DNA from: Nitrospirota bacterium
GTDB taxonomy: Bacteria > JACPQY01
Length of the DNA stretch: 64,000 nt
Assembly: GCA_016180645.1 (NCBI GenBank)
Contig: JACPAV010000005.1
Coordinates: 1-64,000 of the forward strand
Direction of reading: 5' to 3'
Shown: piece after piece, positions 27,973 through 36,785 of the stretch
How positions within the stretch are numbered: the stretch's first letter is position 1
Layout: each line of letters begins with the position of its first letter
Translations under genes and position numbers: made by a program
The notes under the pieces: generated by a model
Database searches by the model: none
What the model saw: the letters and a program-made list of their open reading frames with translations, nothing else
What the model was told of the DNA's origin: nothing

Positions 27973-29235
27973 CTACGTGCGGATCTGGCCGTTCCCGTAG
28001 ACCACGAACTTCTGCGTGGTGAGACCCTGGAGCCCCATGGGGCCGTAGGCATGGATCTTGGACGTGCTGATCCCCACCTCCGCCCCCAGGCCGAGTTCGT
28101 ACCCGTCGCTGAATCGCGTGGAAGCGTTCACCACCACGGTGGAGGACTCCACCTCCCGGACGAACCGTTCGGCGCGCGCGTAGTCTCTCGTCACGATGCT
28201 CTCCGTGTGGAGCGATCCGTACTTCCGGATGTGCGCCATCGCTTCGTCCAGTCCGTCCACCACCCGCACGGCGAGAATCAGGCCGAGGTATTCCTCATAC
28301 CAGTCGGCCTCCACGGCGGCCTTCGCCGCCGGCAGGATCGCCTGCGTCCTCGGGCATCCTCGAATCTCCACGCCCTGCGCCGCCAGTGCCGCACCCGCAT
28401 CTCTCAGAAAGGGCACAGCGACTTCCTCATGCACCAACAGCGTTTCCATTGCATTGCATACGGCGGGGCGCTGGACTTTGGCATTCAGGCAGATCTCACG
28501 CGCCATCGCGAGATCTGCGAATTCATCCACGTAGACATGGCAAACGCCCTTGTAGTGCTTCACCACCGGAATCCGCGACTTCTCCGCCACGCTCCGGATG
28601 AGCGCCTCGCCGCCGCGCGGTACAATCAAATCGATGTACTGCTCGAGCTTCAGCAATTCGTCCACGAACGCGTGGTCCGTCTCCCCCACCAGCTGAATTC
28701 CATTCTCAGGAAGATCCACTCGCCGAAGTTCCTCCCTCATCAACTCCGCGATGAAACGGTTTGAACGGAGGGCCTCCGAGCCGCCCCGCAGCACGACGGC
28801 GTTTCCGGACTTCACGCACAGCCCGGCGGCATCCGACGTTACGTTCGGCCGTGCCTCGTAAATAATCCCGACCACCCCCAGGGGGATGCGCATCCGTCCC
28901 ACGCGCAGACCGTTCGGCCTCACCCACATGCCGGAAATCTCGCCGACCGGATCCGGGAGGGCCGCAATCTCACGAAGACTGGCCGCCATCCCCATGACCC
29001 GTCTGGGGTCCAGCGTCAGCCGGTCCACCAGGGCCGCTGCCGTCCCCGCGCGGCGGGCCGCGGAAACGTCGTCGCCATTGGCTTGCAAGAGCGCATCCTG
29101 GGAGCCGCCCAAACGATCGGCAACCGCCGTCAAGAAACGATTCTTCACGCTCACCCCCGCACGGGCCATGCCCGCGGCCGCCTCCCGCGCCTTCGAACCG
29201 ATTTCCCTCGCCAATATGGAAAAATCCCGCGCCAT
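27973..29235 (-). CDS. proA: Gamma-glutamyl phosphate reductase
   Basis: 420 residues from ATG at 29235 (MARDFSILAREIGSKAREAA), the usual length. Aldehyde-dehydrogenase fold; catalytic Cys in VQRPAVCNAMETLLVHE. Second step of proline synthesis. First gene of a long minus-strand block (proA to the SRPBCC gene) and divergent from the DUF4175 gene. Confidence 0.96.
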   Translation of the reverse strand: MARDFSILAREIGSKAREAAAGMARAGVSVKNRFLTAVADRLGGSQDALLQANGDDVSAARRAGTAAALVDRLTLDPRRVMGMAASLREIAALPDPVGEISGMWVRPNGLRVGRMRIPLGVVGIIYEARPNVTSDAAGLCVKSGNAVVLRGGSEALRSNRFIAELMREELRRVDLPENGIQLVGETDHAFVDELLKLEQYIDLIVPRGGEALIRSVAEKSRIPVVKHYKGVCHVYVDEFADLAMAREICLNAKVQRPAVCNAMETLLVHEEVAVPFLRDAGAALAAQGVEIRGCPRTQAILPAAKAAVEADWYEEYLGLILAVRVVDGLDEAMAHIRKYGSLHTESIVTRDYARAERFVREVESSTVVVNASTRFSDGYELGLGAEVGISTSKIHAYGPMGLQGLTTQKFVVYGNGQIRT

Positions 29236-29251
29236 CCGGCGATGGTAACAG

Positions 29252-32200
29252 ATGCCCGGATTGAAGAAAACCGGACCCCGGAGTAAAGTCATTTCCGTGG
29301 GTGATCGATCGGGATTGTTGGACCGAGTTCTTCGCCGAGCTTTGGTCAAACTTGTGTCGCTTGGATTGCGACAGGGAGCGGCAGCACTCCCGCTCGCGCT
29401 GATCCTCCCCTTTTACCTTTGCGCCGTTCTTTCCGAATTCGACGTTGCCCTTCTCCCCCCACCGCCCCTACCGGGGGTCGCCATCCTCGGGGCGGCCTTA
29501 ATGGTATTCCTCCTCGCCGGAATGCCGCGTGTCCTGCCGCGTCTCCCCCGTCTCCGCAGGCTCGCATGGCTGGAGAACGCCTCGGGGCTGCCCTACCAGC
29601 CGCTACGCACCCTGGCACACCTGCGTGTCCCCACAAAGGGAGCCGACGGCGACCCCTTCCGCCACGCCGCCGTTCAGTTCGCCGAGGCTCAGACCTCCAG
29701 GATGGATCTGTCTCGCGTTGTCGAAACGGATCGCCGTGTTTCCCGCCGCCTTTTCCAGGCGTCCCTCGCCGCCACGCTTCTGGCATCCGCCGCCGCCGTT
29801 CTCTCGCCGGAGCGCCACGTGGAGTGGCTGGCGCTCATGCTGCCCGCACGGATCGCCCAGATGCTGCCCTATGCCTCGGTGAAACACTTGGCCCTGCAAC
29901 GCGTCGCCGTCCGGGTCCATCCCCCGGCGTACGCCGCCTGGCCTCCCGAAGAGAAGGTCCTCGGCGTCCCGGAACTCCAAGTGCTGAAAGGGAGCAGGGT
30001 CGAATTGACCGCTTCCACCCGGGAGCATCTGCGCACCGCCTCTCTTTCCTCCAGCGCAGGGACCAACCTGCCGGCACAGGTTTCCGGTTCGGATGTCTTC
30101 GCCTCCTTCGATGTCCTGGCCGAACAAAGTCTTCGCATCGAGGGCCTGGGACTCAAGGGTGAAAAATGGGTCAGCCCCTCCGCCGCAAATCTCAAGCTGA
30201 TTGAGGACCGGCGCCCGCACGTCGCCTTGCTTCAACCGCCGGCTGACATGACGGCGGAGGAGACCGGAAGGATCCCCATCCAGTACTCGGCGGATGACGA
30301 TTTCGGTCTGCGGCGTTTCGAGCTGGTGCTCTTCCGCGGGAAGGAGGAATCGCCCATGCCTCTCGAACGGTTGGAAGGCGAACCCTCAAGCGCGTCCGGC
30401 ACCTACATCCTCGAACTCATACAGCTCCAGCCGAAGCCGGGAGAGCTGATCGGCATCGGCGTGCGCGCGTGGGACAACGACACGGTCTCCGGCCCCAAGT
30501 TCGGGACGTCCGACATTCGCTTCCTTGAGATTCTCAGCGGCGATCACGAGCACCGGGCGAAACTGGAGAAGCTGAAGGCCGTCTGGGAAAGCCTGATCCA
30601 GACCTTGGGACTCGAACTGCCCACCACCGTGGCCGGAATGGACGGCCCCGGCCGGCTCACCGCCCACCAAACCATCGATGCGAGACTCCGCGAGACGTCG
30701 CAGTACCTCGGCGACGTCCTGGGCGGGATCGCGGACGACGAACGCATGTCCGCCGATTGGATCCAGATCCTGGCGGTCATGAAACAGGACATCGAGACGG
30801 TCAATCGCGAGAAGGCGCTCTTCCTGGCCCAAAATCCGGAGATTCTGGGTGTTCCGTCTTCCCCCCGCCGCTCCGCCGAGGATGAAATGAAACCCGGTGA
30901 GGGCGAAACGCCCGACCTCTCGCCCCCGCCGCTGTTCGTCCAGAAAGTTCAGCCCGAAGTACAGGAGTTGGAGGAAGATGTCCTCTTGCTCGACCGGTTC
31001 TTCGACATGCAGGCCCTCACCGACGCCTACACCGGTTTCAACGACGCCCTCCACCAGCAGGAAACGCTGACCGATCTTTTGAAGCAAGCCAACCTGCGGG
31101 ATCCGAAGGCCTCGGCCGCCTTGGAGCGCAAGCTTCAGGAGCTGGAACGGACGCTGGCGTCGCTGTACGAGAAGCTCATGAAAACCGCCAGGCAGATTCC
31201 CGACGAACTGCTGAATCCGGAGGCGATGCAGTCGCTAAAAACCGCGCAACTGGGGGATCTGATGGCCCAGATTCGCGAAGCTCTTCGAAGCGGCGACTCC
31301 GAAAAAGCCCAAAAACTGCTGGCTCAACTGCGGGACGAATTGCAGAAACTGATGACGACGGTGGATTCCGCCCAGAAGGGCGCGCAGCGAATGGATGAGG
31401 CGCAGTACGAAAAAGCCAAATCCATGTACCAGTCCCTTGAGCAGCTTGAGAAAGACCAGTCCCAGTTGCGCCAGGAAACGTTCGAGCAGTCCAAGGCAGG
31501 TCAATCGGGCGACGCGCGGGATGCCAAGGTCTGGATTCGACAGGCCCTCGAACAGATCCAGCGGCATCTCCAGAGCGCGGAGCAGTCTCTCTCCGGCATG
31601 GAATCGGCCCACGGCGCAACGGATTGGACCGGTCGGATGCGAATGAGTCTCGAAAACGCCCTCGCCCTCCGGGCCCAACTCGCCGAGCAGCTCGATCGGG
31701 TTGCCCCGCGCGAACTCCTCCCTCCCGCGCGAAGCCTCGAGATGGCCCTCCAGGGCGCGGATCAGCTCACGCGTTGGCCGCCGGCCGAAATTCAGAAGGC
31801 GGATCCGCCCCGGAAACTGGCGTCCGACGTCCGCGACGCGGAGCATGTTGCCAAGGAGCTGGTTCAATTCCTTCAGGCGCCGCCCGAAACCGCCCCGTCG
31901 CCAAGGGTTTCATCCGGACGCGAGCCACAGGGCGAACAAGGGGCGCCCAGCGGGCGATCGAACGGGCCGGGGTTGACCGAGCGTCAAGGACGCCTGGCCC
32001 AGAGCACCGGCGATCTCTCCAAGAAGCTTGAGGAGCTCTCCGGCTCCGTCCCCTTCGTGGGCAAGAATCCTTCCTCGAAGCTGGGACAGGCCGCGGAGGA
32101 TATGAAGTCCGCCCAACAGGCTCTTGGACGAAACGGCTATTCGGACGCGCTGACGCCGCAGGACCAAGCCATCCAGAAAATTCGCGAAGCCAAGGGGAAC

Positions 32201-32461
32201 CTTCAGCAAGCCCTCAACGGGATGAGCTCGGGCGCGCCCGGCATGTCCATGCCGTTCCCCTCGGCATGGCCGTGGGGTTCCCGACCTTCACATCAGGAAG
32301 GCAAGTACGGCGCTCCCACCCAGAAGGTTCAGATCCCCACCTCCGACCAGCACAAGGTCCCCAAGGAATTCCGCGAGGATCTCCTGGAGGCGATGAAGGA
32401 AAAATATCCCGACAAGTACGAAAAACCCGTCAAGAAATACTACGAAGAACTCCTGAAATAG
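29252..32461 (+). CDS. Large DUF4175-type membrane-anchored coiled-coil protein
   Basis: 1069 residues from ATG 29252; a GTG at 29297 with a nearby GGAG is an alternative that would leave space for a promoter between the divergent genes. Two or three membrane segments in the first 190 residues, a beta-rich region (about 200-430), long charged coiled coils (about 440-900) and a Gly/Pro-rich tail. DUF4175 proteins in Bacteroidetes and Deltaproteobacteria often sit near MoxR/Bat genes; none are adjacent here. Function unknown; probably an inner-membrane scaffold. Confidence 0.75.
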   Translation: MPGLKKTGPRSKVISVGDRSGLLDRVLRRALVKLVSLGLRQGAAALPLALILPFYLCAVLSEFDVALLPPPPLPGVAILGAALMVFLLAGMPRVLPRLPRLRRLAWLENASGLPYQPLRTLAHLRVPTKGADGDPFRHAAVQFAEAQTSRMDLSRVVETDRRVSRRLFQASLAATLLASAAAVLSPERHVEWLALMLPARIAQMLPYASVKHLALQRVAVRVHPPAYAAWPPEEKVLGVPELQVLKGSRVELTASTREHLRTASLSSSAGTNLPAQVSGSDVFASFDVLAEQSLRIEGLGLKGEKWVSPSAANLKLIEDRRPHVALLQPPADMTAEETGRIPIQYSADDDFGLRRFELVLFRGKEESPMPLERLEGEPSSASGTYILELIQLQPKPGELIGIGVRAWDNDTVSGPKFGTSDIRFLEILSGDHEHRAKLEKLKAVWESLIQTLGLELPTTVAGMDGPGRLTAHQTIDARLRETSQYLGDVLGGIADDERMSADWIQILAVMKQDIETVNREKALFLAQNPEILGVPSSPRRSAEDEMKPGEGETPDLSPPPLFVQKVQPEVQELEEDVLLLDRFFDMQALTDAYTGFNDALHQQETLTDLLKQANLRDPKASAALERKLQELERTLASLYEKLMKTARQIPDELLNPEAMQSLKTAQLGDLMAQIREALRSGDSEKAQKLLAQLRDELQKLMTTVDSAQKGAQRMDEAQYEKAKSMYQSLEQLEKDQSQLRQETFEQSKAGQSGDARDAKVWIRQALEQIQRHLQSAEQSLSGMESAHGATDWTGRMRMSLENALALRAQLAEQLDRVAPRELLPPARSLEMALQGADQLTRWPPAEIQKADPPRKLASDVRDAEHVAKELVQFLQAPPETAPSPRVSSGREPQGEQGAPSGRSNGPGLTERQGRLAQSTGDLSKKLEELSGSVPFVGKNPSSKLGQAAEDMKSAQQALGRNGYSDALTPQDQAIQKIREAKGNLQQALNGMSSGAPGMSMPFPSAWPWGSRPSHQEGKYGAPTQKVQIPTSDQHKVPKEFREDLLEAMKEKYPDKYEKPVKKYYEELLK

Positions 32462-32678
32462 CCCCTGCGTGTCAGCGCGAAATCCCAGTTCCCGGAAGCC
32501 GCAGCATCGCGGAGTAGGAATGGGGTCGGTCGTCATGGCCAAATGGCCACCTGCGAACGATGAAAATGCCTCCCTCTGTAGCCGAGGTGACCGAATCGGT
32601 CCTTCCGGCCCCGTACCCGGAGCGCCATGGATGGCTGCGCAGGCGTGACCGCTGAACGCTTATTTCTACTTAGAGCCT
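32462..32678. other. Intergenic, no gene seen
   Basis: No convincing ORF. It holds a possible diverged heptamer pair (GACCGCTGAACGCT near 32648) and leads into the composite repeat at 32679. Confidence 0.5.
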
Positions 32679-32767
32679 CTAACAGAATGCCGATTCGTAG
32701 GGGAGCATCTTCAGATGCTCCCTCTTGTCGGGAGGGTCTGAAGACCCTCCCCTACGCATTCTGTTAG
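32679..32767. mobile_element. Composite MITE-like element: terminal inverted repeats around a REP pair
   Basis: Terminal CTAACAGAATGC and its complement GCATTCTGTTAG (12 of 12) enclose a REP pair running from GTAG (32697) to CTAC (32755). REP stems are GGGAGCATCT/AGATGCTCCC and GGGAGGGTCT/AGACCCTCCC. The flanks show CCT on both sides, a possible 3-bp target duplication. The stop codon of the Kelch gene (TAA, minus strand) lies inside the right terminal repeat. Confidence 0.6.
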
Positions 32768-34896
32768 CCTTGCCCCTGCCCTTCTCCTTGATCGTGCGGA
32801 ACCGTGACCGTGGCCGTGGCGGTAGTGGAGTTTCCGGAGCTGTCCGTCGCTTGATACGTCAGCGTGTAGATTCTCCCCGTGCCGGTTCCGGAGCGTTCGG
32901 CGCGAAGCTGGAGGCCGCCCGCTGTCTGGATGTCGTTCTCCGTGTCGCCGTCGCCCAGACCGTTGTCCGGCTCATTACTCGTCGCAGAGCCGAGGACCAC
33001 GGCGGGGCTTGCGTCGCAAACGTCGGACACGCTGAAGGCGGCCGTAATCGGAACCATCTTGTGATTCGGCGGCCAGAGCGAACTGGGCGAGACCGAAACT
33101 GAGAGCGTCGGCGCCGTCGTATCCGAGACCGTCACCAGCACGTCATCCGTATCCGAGAGCCCGTCGCTGTCTGTGACTTTCAGCGTAATCGCATGGCTTC
33201 CGAGCGACATCGTTGCGCTCGCCGTTTCGCCCGTCGCGACAAGCGTCGTCCCCTCGAACCATTCGAACGTCACAATATCGTCGTTCGTGCCGGGCGAGGA
33301 ATCGGGATCACTCGAAGCCGAACCATCGAGAGCGATCAACGCCCCGCCGGACGACACACACTCGGCTAAGATGTCTGCCCCTGCACTCGCTGTGGGCGGC
33401 TGATTTGAAGGAGGGACGAAACCTTCGTCAAACAGTTCAGCGCTTGCGAGGAGAGGGTACGAACTTCCGTAATAGCCGCCGGCGACAAGAACTTTCCCCG
33501 TCAAGAGCAAAACCGCGGGGTGACTGAATCGTCTGAATGTCATCGATCCGGCCATAGTCCACGCGCCCGCGGCCGGGTCATAGATCTCCGAAGAAGCCAG
33601 AATGCTCCCTCCCTCCGATCGACCACCAGCGACAAGGACCCTACCTGAGGTCAGCAGCGTAGCACTGAGCCATTGCCGGCCAAAACTCATCGATCCAGTG
33701 CTCGTCCAAACACCGGTCGAGGGGTCATAAACCTCGGCAGATCGCTCAACATAAGGACTAAGACCGCCCGCCGCCAACACCCTTCCCGATGGCAGGAGAG
33801 TCAATGTAAAGTCGACCCTGGGGTTTAGCATAGCGCCTGTGGGCAGCCATGACATTGTAGTGGGGTCCAGCAGTTCGGAGGATGAGTCGTACCACGCGGT
33901 GACGCCGCCGGCAATCAGAACCTGCCCCGATGCCAGCAGCACGGCTGAGTGCGACCGCCGAGGTTTGGTCAGGTGAGCCACTTGAGTCCAAGTTCCGGTG
34001 GAACGCTCATACACTTCCACTGAGTCTGTCGTGCCAAAAGGATTCAGTCCCCCAGCCACCACGACCTTACCCGATGCGAGCAGAGTTGCGGAATGATCCT
34101 GTCTGGCCACTTGCAAATTCCCCGTTCGAGACCACACGCTCGTAACAGGATCATACAGCTCCGTAGCCATCAGGGGATAGTGGCCCCCGGCCATGACAAG
34201 CACCTCACCTGTAGGTAGCAGCACAGCGCCATGCAAATACCTCCCGAACGACATACTTGCGGTTGAAGACCAGCTTTCAGATGGTGGATCATACAATTCA
34301 GCCGACCTAAACGCCGCGTTCACCCCGTCGTGACCACCCGCCACCAGGACTTTGCCGCTTGGCAGCAATGTGGCGGAATGAAGGATGCGTGGCACAGCCA
34401 TCGAGCCCGTGGACGACCAGCCGGGGTCGATGACGATGGGGGGCGTGAGGCCGCCCAAATCCACGTGGGTCGCGATCCTCAGCGAGTCACCCAGAATCAG
34501 ACGCCGGCCTTTTTCGTCCGCTTCGCCCACGCCCTTCAATGCCACCTTGCCGTTCCTCGCCTCTCCCAGCGAGTCCATGGCCACGGAATAATGGAAACGA
34601 ACCACCGGAACGCCACGGACATCGAAGAATTCCAGGTAACTCCCCGCATCATGCACGGTCACGATTCCGGCAGGCAACGTCACCGCGTACTCTGAAGACG
34701 CCTCCGTGTCAGCAGTCGGAACGATCTCGAACTCTTCGAGACGGCTCGTATCGGCCTTCAAGTTCTTCATGCGTAGGGGAGCATCTTCAGATGCTCCCAG
34801 TTCGGGAGGGTCTAAAGACCCTCCCCTACGATTTGGTACTTCAGATGCTCCCAAGACGGGCTTCATGCGTAGGGGAGCATCTTTAGATGCTCCCAA
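32764..34896 (-). CDS. Kelch-repeat protein with PKD/HYR-like C-terminus; 5' end formed by REP DNA
   Basis: Up to 710 residues. Seven Kelch repeats (LHSATLLPSGKVLVAGG pattern, about residues 165-470) should form one propeller, followed by a PKD-like domain (about 485-575) and another Ig/HYR-like domain to the end. The first 42 residues (for example GASEDAPLRM) are translation of REP repeats; the ATG at 34770 (MKNLKADTS) is an alternative. No signal peptide is present although such proteins are normally exported, so the gene is probably truncated at its 5' end. Likely a degraded surface protein. Confidence 0.75.
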   Translation of the reverse strand: MGASKDAPLRMKPVLGASEVPNRRGGSLDPPELGASEDAPLRMKNLKADTSRLEEFEIVPTADTEASSEYAVTLPAGIVTVHDAGSYLEFFDVRGVPVVRFHYSVAMDSLGEARNGKVALKGVGEADEKGRRLILGDSLRIATHVDLGGLTPPIVIDPGWSSTGSMAVPRILHSATLLPSGKVLVAGGHDGVNAAFRSAELYDPPSESWSSTASMSFGRYLHGAVLLPTGEVLVMAGGHYPLMATELYDPVTSVWSRTGNLQVARQDHSATLLASGKVVVAGGLNPFGTTDSVEVYERSTGTWTQVAHLTKPRRSHSAVLLASGQVLIAGGVTAWYDSSSELLDPTTMSWLPTGAMLNPRVDFTLTLLPSGRVLAAGGLSPYVERSAEVYDPSTGVWTSTGSMSFGRQWLSATLLTSGRVLVAGGRSEGGSILASSEIYDPAAGAWTMAGSMTFRRFSHPAVLLLTGKVLVAGGYYGSSYPLLASAELFDEGFVPPSNQPPTASAGADILAECVSSGGALIALDGSASSDPDSSPGTNDDIVTFEWFEGTTLVATGETASATMSLGSHAITLKVTDSDGLSDTDDVLVTVSDTTAPTLSVSVSPSSLWPPNHKMVPITAAFSVSDVCDASPAVVLGSATSNEPDNGLGDGDTENDIQTAGGLQLRAERSGTGTGRIYTLTYQATDSSGNSTTATATVTVPHDQGEGQGQG

Positions 34897-35023
34897 GACG
34901 GGCGGATCTGAAGATCCGCCCCTACGAATTGCTCCCTCTTTCGGGAGGGTCTAAAGACCCTCCCCTACGATTCGGCGCCAAGAATCGGCGCCAATCCGGG
35001 AGGGTTTGAACACCGTCCCCTAC
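34773..35023. repeat. REP cluster downstream of the RAYT gene
   Basis: Two complete pairs (34773-34829, 34869-34925), one half element (34839-34868), one single hairpin (34943-34968) and one decayed copy (about 34997-35023). Pairs read GTAGGGG-hairpin-spacer-hairpin-CCCCTAC. Stems vary (GGGAGCATCT, GGGCGGATCT, GGGAGGGTCT) but each pairs with its own complement. GGCGCC-containing spacers recur. Confidence 0.9.
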
Positions 35024-35490
35024 ATGGTCTTCCAATCGGCCCAAACGAACGAACCGGAATGTGGGAACCGGCGGTAGTCGGATACGAGACCGCGACGGAC
35101 CGGGTTCTCCCAAATGTACCTCGCAACTTTCTCAATGCTCTCTTCCAATCGAAGCGCATGGTCGTAGAACGACCGCTGCCAGAGCGGTGCAGGCACGCCG
35201 ACTTTCCGGCCCTCATGAGTCGTCAGGATCTTGAACATGCGGACAAACTCGACCACGTCGCCACCTGCCGGACATCGCAGCAGGAGATGCAAATGGTCCG
35301 GCATGAAACAATAGGCAAACACCTCGGCGCACAGCGAATCAGCCGCGCGCCGGAGCAAGGGCACAAACACATCCACCAACTCCGCTCGCTCAAGATGCTT
35401 GGCGCGATCCGCGGTGCACAGCGTCAAAGAAAACGCGTGACCTTGGCGGTAAGCCGCCCGATCAAGCCGTATCCGTCTGCGCTCCCCCAT
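35020..35490 (-). CDS. REP-associated tyrosine transposase (RAYT, IS200-like Y1 HUH)
   Basis: 156 residues, apparently complete. HUH motif in FMPDHLHLLL (metal-binding His pair), then WQRSFYDHALR and the C-terminal ARYIWENPVRRGLV with the catalytic tyrosine candidate, all typical of the TnpA_REP group. RAYTs are single-copy domesticated IS200 relatives that cut and join single-stranded REP hairpins with a GTAG foot. The gene is flanked on both sides by such hairpins, whose feet match that rule. No intact IS boundary is seen. Confidence 0.9.
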   Translation of the reverse strand: MGERRRIRLDRAAYRQGHAFSLTLCTADRAKHLERAELVDVFVPLLRRAADSLCAEVFAYCFMPDHLHLLLRCPAGGDVVEFVRMFKILTTHEGRKVGVPAPLWQRSFYDHALRLEESIEKVARYIWENPVRRGLVSDYRRFPHSGSFVWADWKTM

Positions 35491-35517
35491 GGAGTCAGTC
35501 TACCGCAGATTGATCTC

Positions 35518-35902
35518 GTAGGGGAGCATCTTTAGATGCTCCCAAGACGGGCGGATCTAAAGATCCGCCCCTACGAATTGCTCCCTCTTTCGGGAGGGTC
35601 TAAAGATCCGCCCCTACGATTCGGCGCCGAGAATCGGCGCTGATCCGGGAGGATGTAAACACCCTCCCCTACAAATAAACCAACATCGCCAACGCTCCTC
35701 GTAGGGGAGCATCTTTAGATGCTCCCAAGAGGGGCGGATCTAAAGATCCGCCCCTACGATTTGCTACCCTCCCGTGTTCGGGCTCCTCGTAGGGGAGCAT
35801 CTTCAGATGCTCCCTCTTGCATGCTCCCTCTTTCGGGAGGGTCTAAAGACCCTCCCCTACGATTCGGCGCCAAGAGGGGCGGATTTGAAGATCCGCCCCT
35901 AC
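35518..35902. repeat. REP cluster upstream of the RAYT gene
   Basis: Two complete pairs (35518-35574, 35701-35757), a pair with an internal partial duplication (35789-35860), a chimera whose two arms come from different stem types (35592-35617), a decayed copy (35647-35672) and a single hairpin (35876-35902). Together with 34773-35023 it brackets the RAYT gene. Confidence 0.9.
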
Positions 35903-36099
35903 GGACTGATAGCAAGGCCAAATGGGAAACCGGTTACACGCTGTGAACCCAAGGTTACAGTCGCCGTCCTCCCCTCTTGCTTGACACTCCATGTACTATT
36001 AACCACTTGCCACTTACCGTCCTGTGGTACGGGGCTTGCTCTTTGCTCCACCAGATGAAACTTTCAGCACGAGCAACATACCACGAAGGAGGTGCGCCT
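35903..36099. other. Intergenic upstream of the prepilin genes
   Basis: No gene. Contains a weak heptamer-like stretch (CACTTGC, CACTTAC near 36004-36017). The ribosome binding site GGAGG at about 36088 serves the first prepilin. No clear promoter found. Confidence 0.4.
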
Positions 36100-36759
36100 A
36101 TGAGCCGCACAACCCCCAACAGAACTTTCATTTCATCCGATCCTGCGTCACGCGTCACGCGTCAAGCGTCACGGGCGCGAAGCCGCGCCGGTTTCACTCT
36201 GATCGAGCTGATCATGATCATTATCTTGATCGCGATTCTCGCTTCGATCGCGGTGCCCCGCTTCGTGAACCTCTCGCGGCAGGCCGACATCGCCGCCACG
36301 CGCGGCGCCTTGGGCGCCATCCGAGCCGCCATGGTGATGGACTATGCCAGCCGAACCTTGGTGTCCAGGGGCATCCCCAGATTCGCCAACGTGGTCTATC
36401 ACAGTTGGTTCATGGAGCTGCACGTACCGACGAATGAACTCACCAATACCAGCCTGCTTGCCAACGCCGGCTGGGGCGCTGAAGACGCCGCCATCACTGG
36501 TCAAACCGACCAGATCTCCATCGTCGAAAACATGGACTCCACCAACGCGCCCAGCGTCGCCAATCTCAATGCCCGAGGCACCGCCTCCGCCGCTTCCGTT
36601 CTCTGCTGCTCGGCGACCTGGACCTGCCCCGCCACCAACAACCCAGGCACCATCGCCTGGGTCTACGAAAGCTACGGGGAGTTCGAGGGCGTCGTGAAGG
36701 CGTGCGGCGACAATTCGGCCGCCACCGGATACACCGACGACCAAACGGATGCGTGGTAA
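36100..36759 (+). CDS. Type IV prepilin-like protein, paralogue 1
   Basis: 219 residues from ATG 36100, with AAGGAGG at good distance. Long basic leader (about 30 residues), then cleavage/methylation motif AGFTLIELIMIIILIAILA and PRFVNLSRQADIAATRGALG, the usual prepilin helix. The globular part has a CC...C cysteine group (VLCCSATWTC) and ends TDDQTDAW. Nearly identical in length and sequence to the next gene, so a tandem duplication. A heptamer repeat tract (36145-36172) lies inside the leader. No pilus assembly genes are nearby. Confidence 0.9.
   Translation: MSRTTPNRTFISSDPASRVTRQASRARSRAGFTLIELIMIIILIAILASIAVPRFVNLSRQADIAATRGALGAIRAAMVMDYASRTLVSRGIPRFANVVYHSWFMELHVPTNELTNTSLLANAGWGAEDAAITGQTDQISIVENMDSTNAPSVANLNARGTASAASVLCCSATWTCPATNNPGTIAWVYESYGEFEGVVKACGDNSAATGYTDDQTDAW
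36145..36172 (+). repeat. Heptanucleotide tract inside prepilin 1 leader
   Basis: GCGTCAC, GCGTCAC, GCGTCAA, GCGTCAC in tandem within the coding sequence, between the start codon and the GFTLIEL motif. One unit more or less shifts the frame. Confidence 0.85.
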
Positions 36760-36785
36760 ACCAGGCGGAAACGGGAGGAATGCCC

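Noticed and set aside
34706-34954. 82-codon plus-strand frame through REPs (and a similar one at 35719-35946)
   Set aside because: Entirely translated repeat sequence.
34773-35902. REP clusters considered as CRISPR
   Set aside because: Units are palindromic with differing stems and irregular spacing, no uniform spacers, no cas genes.
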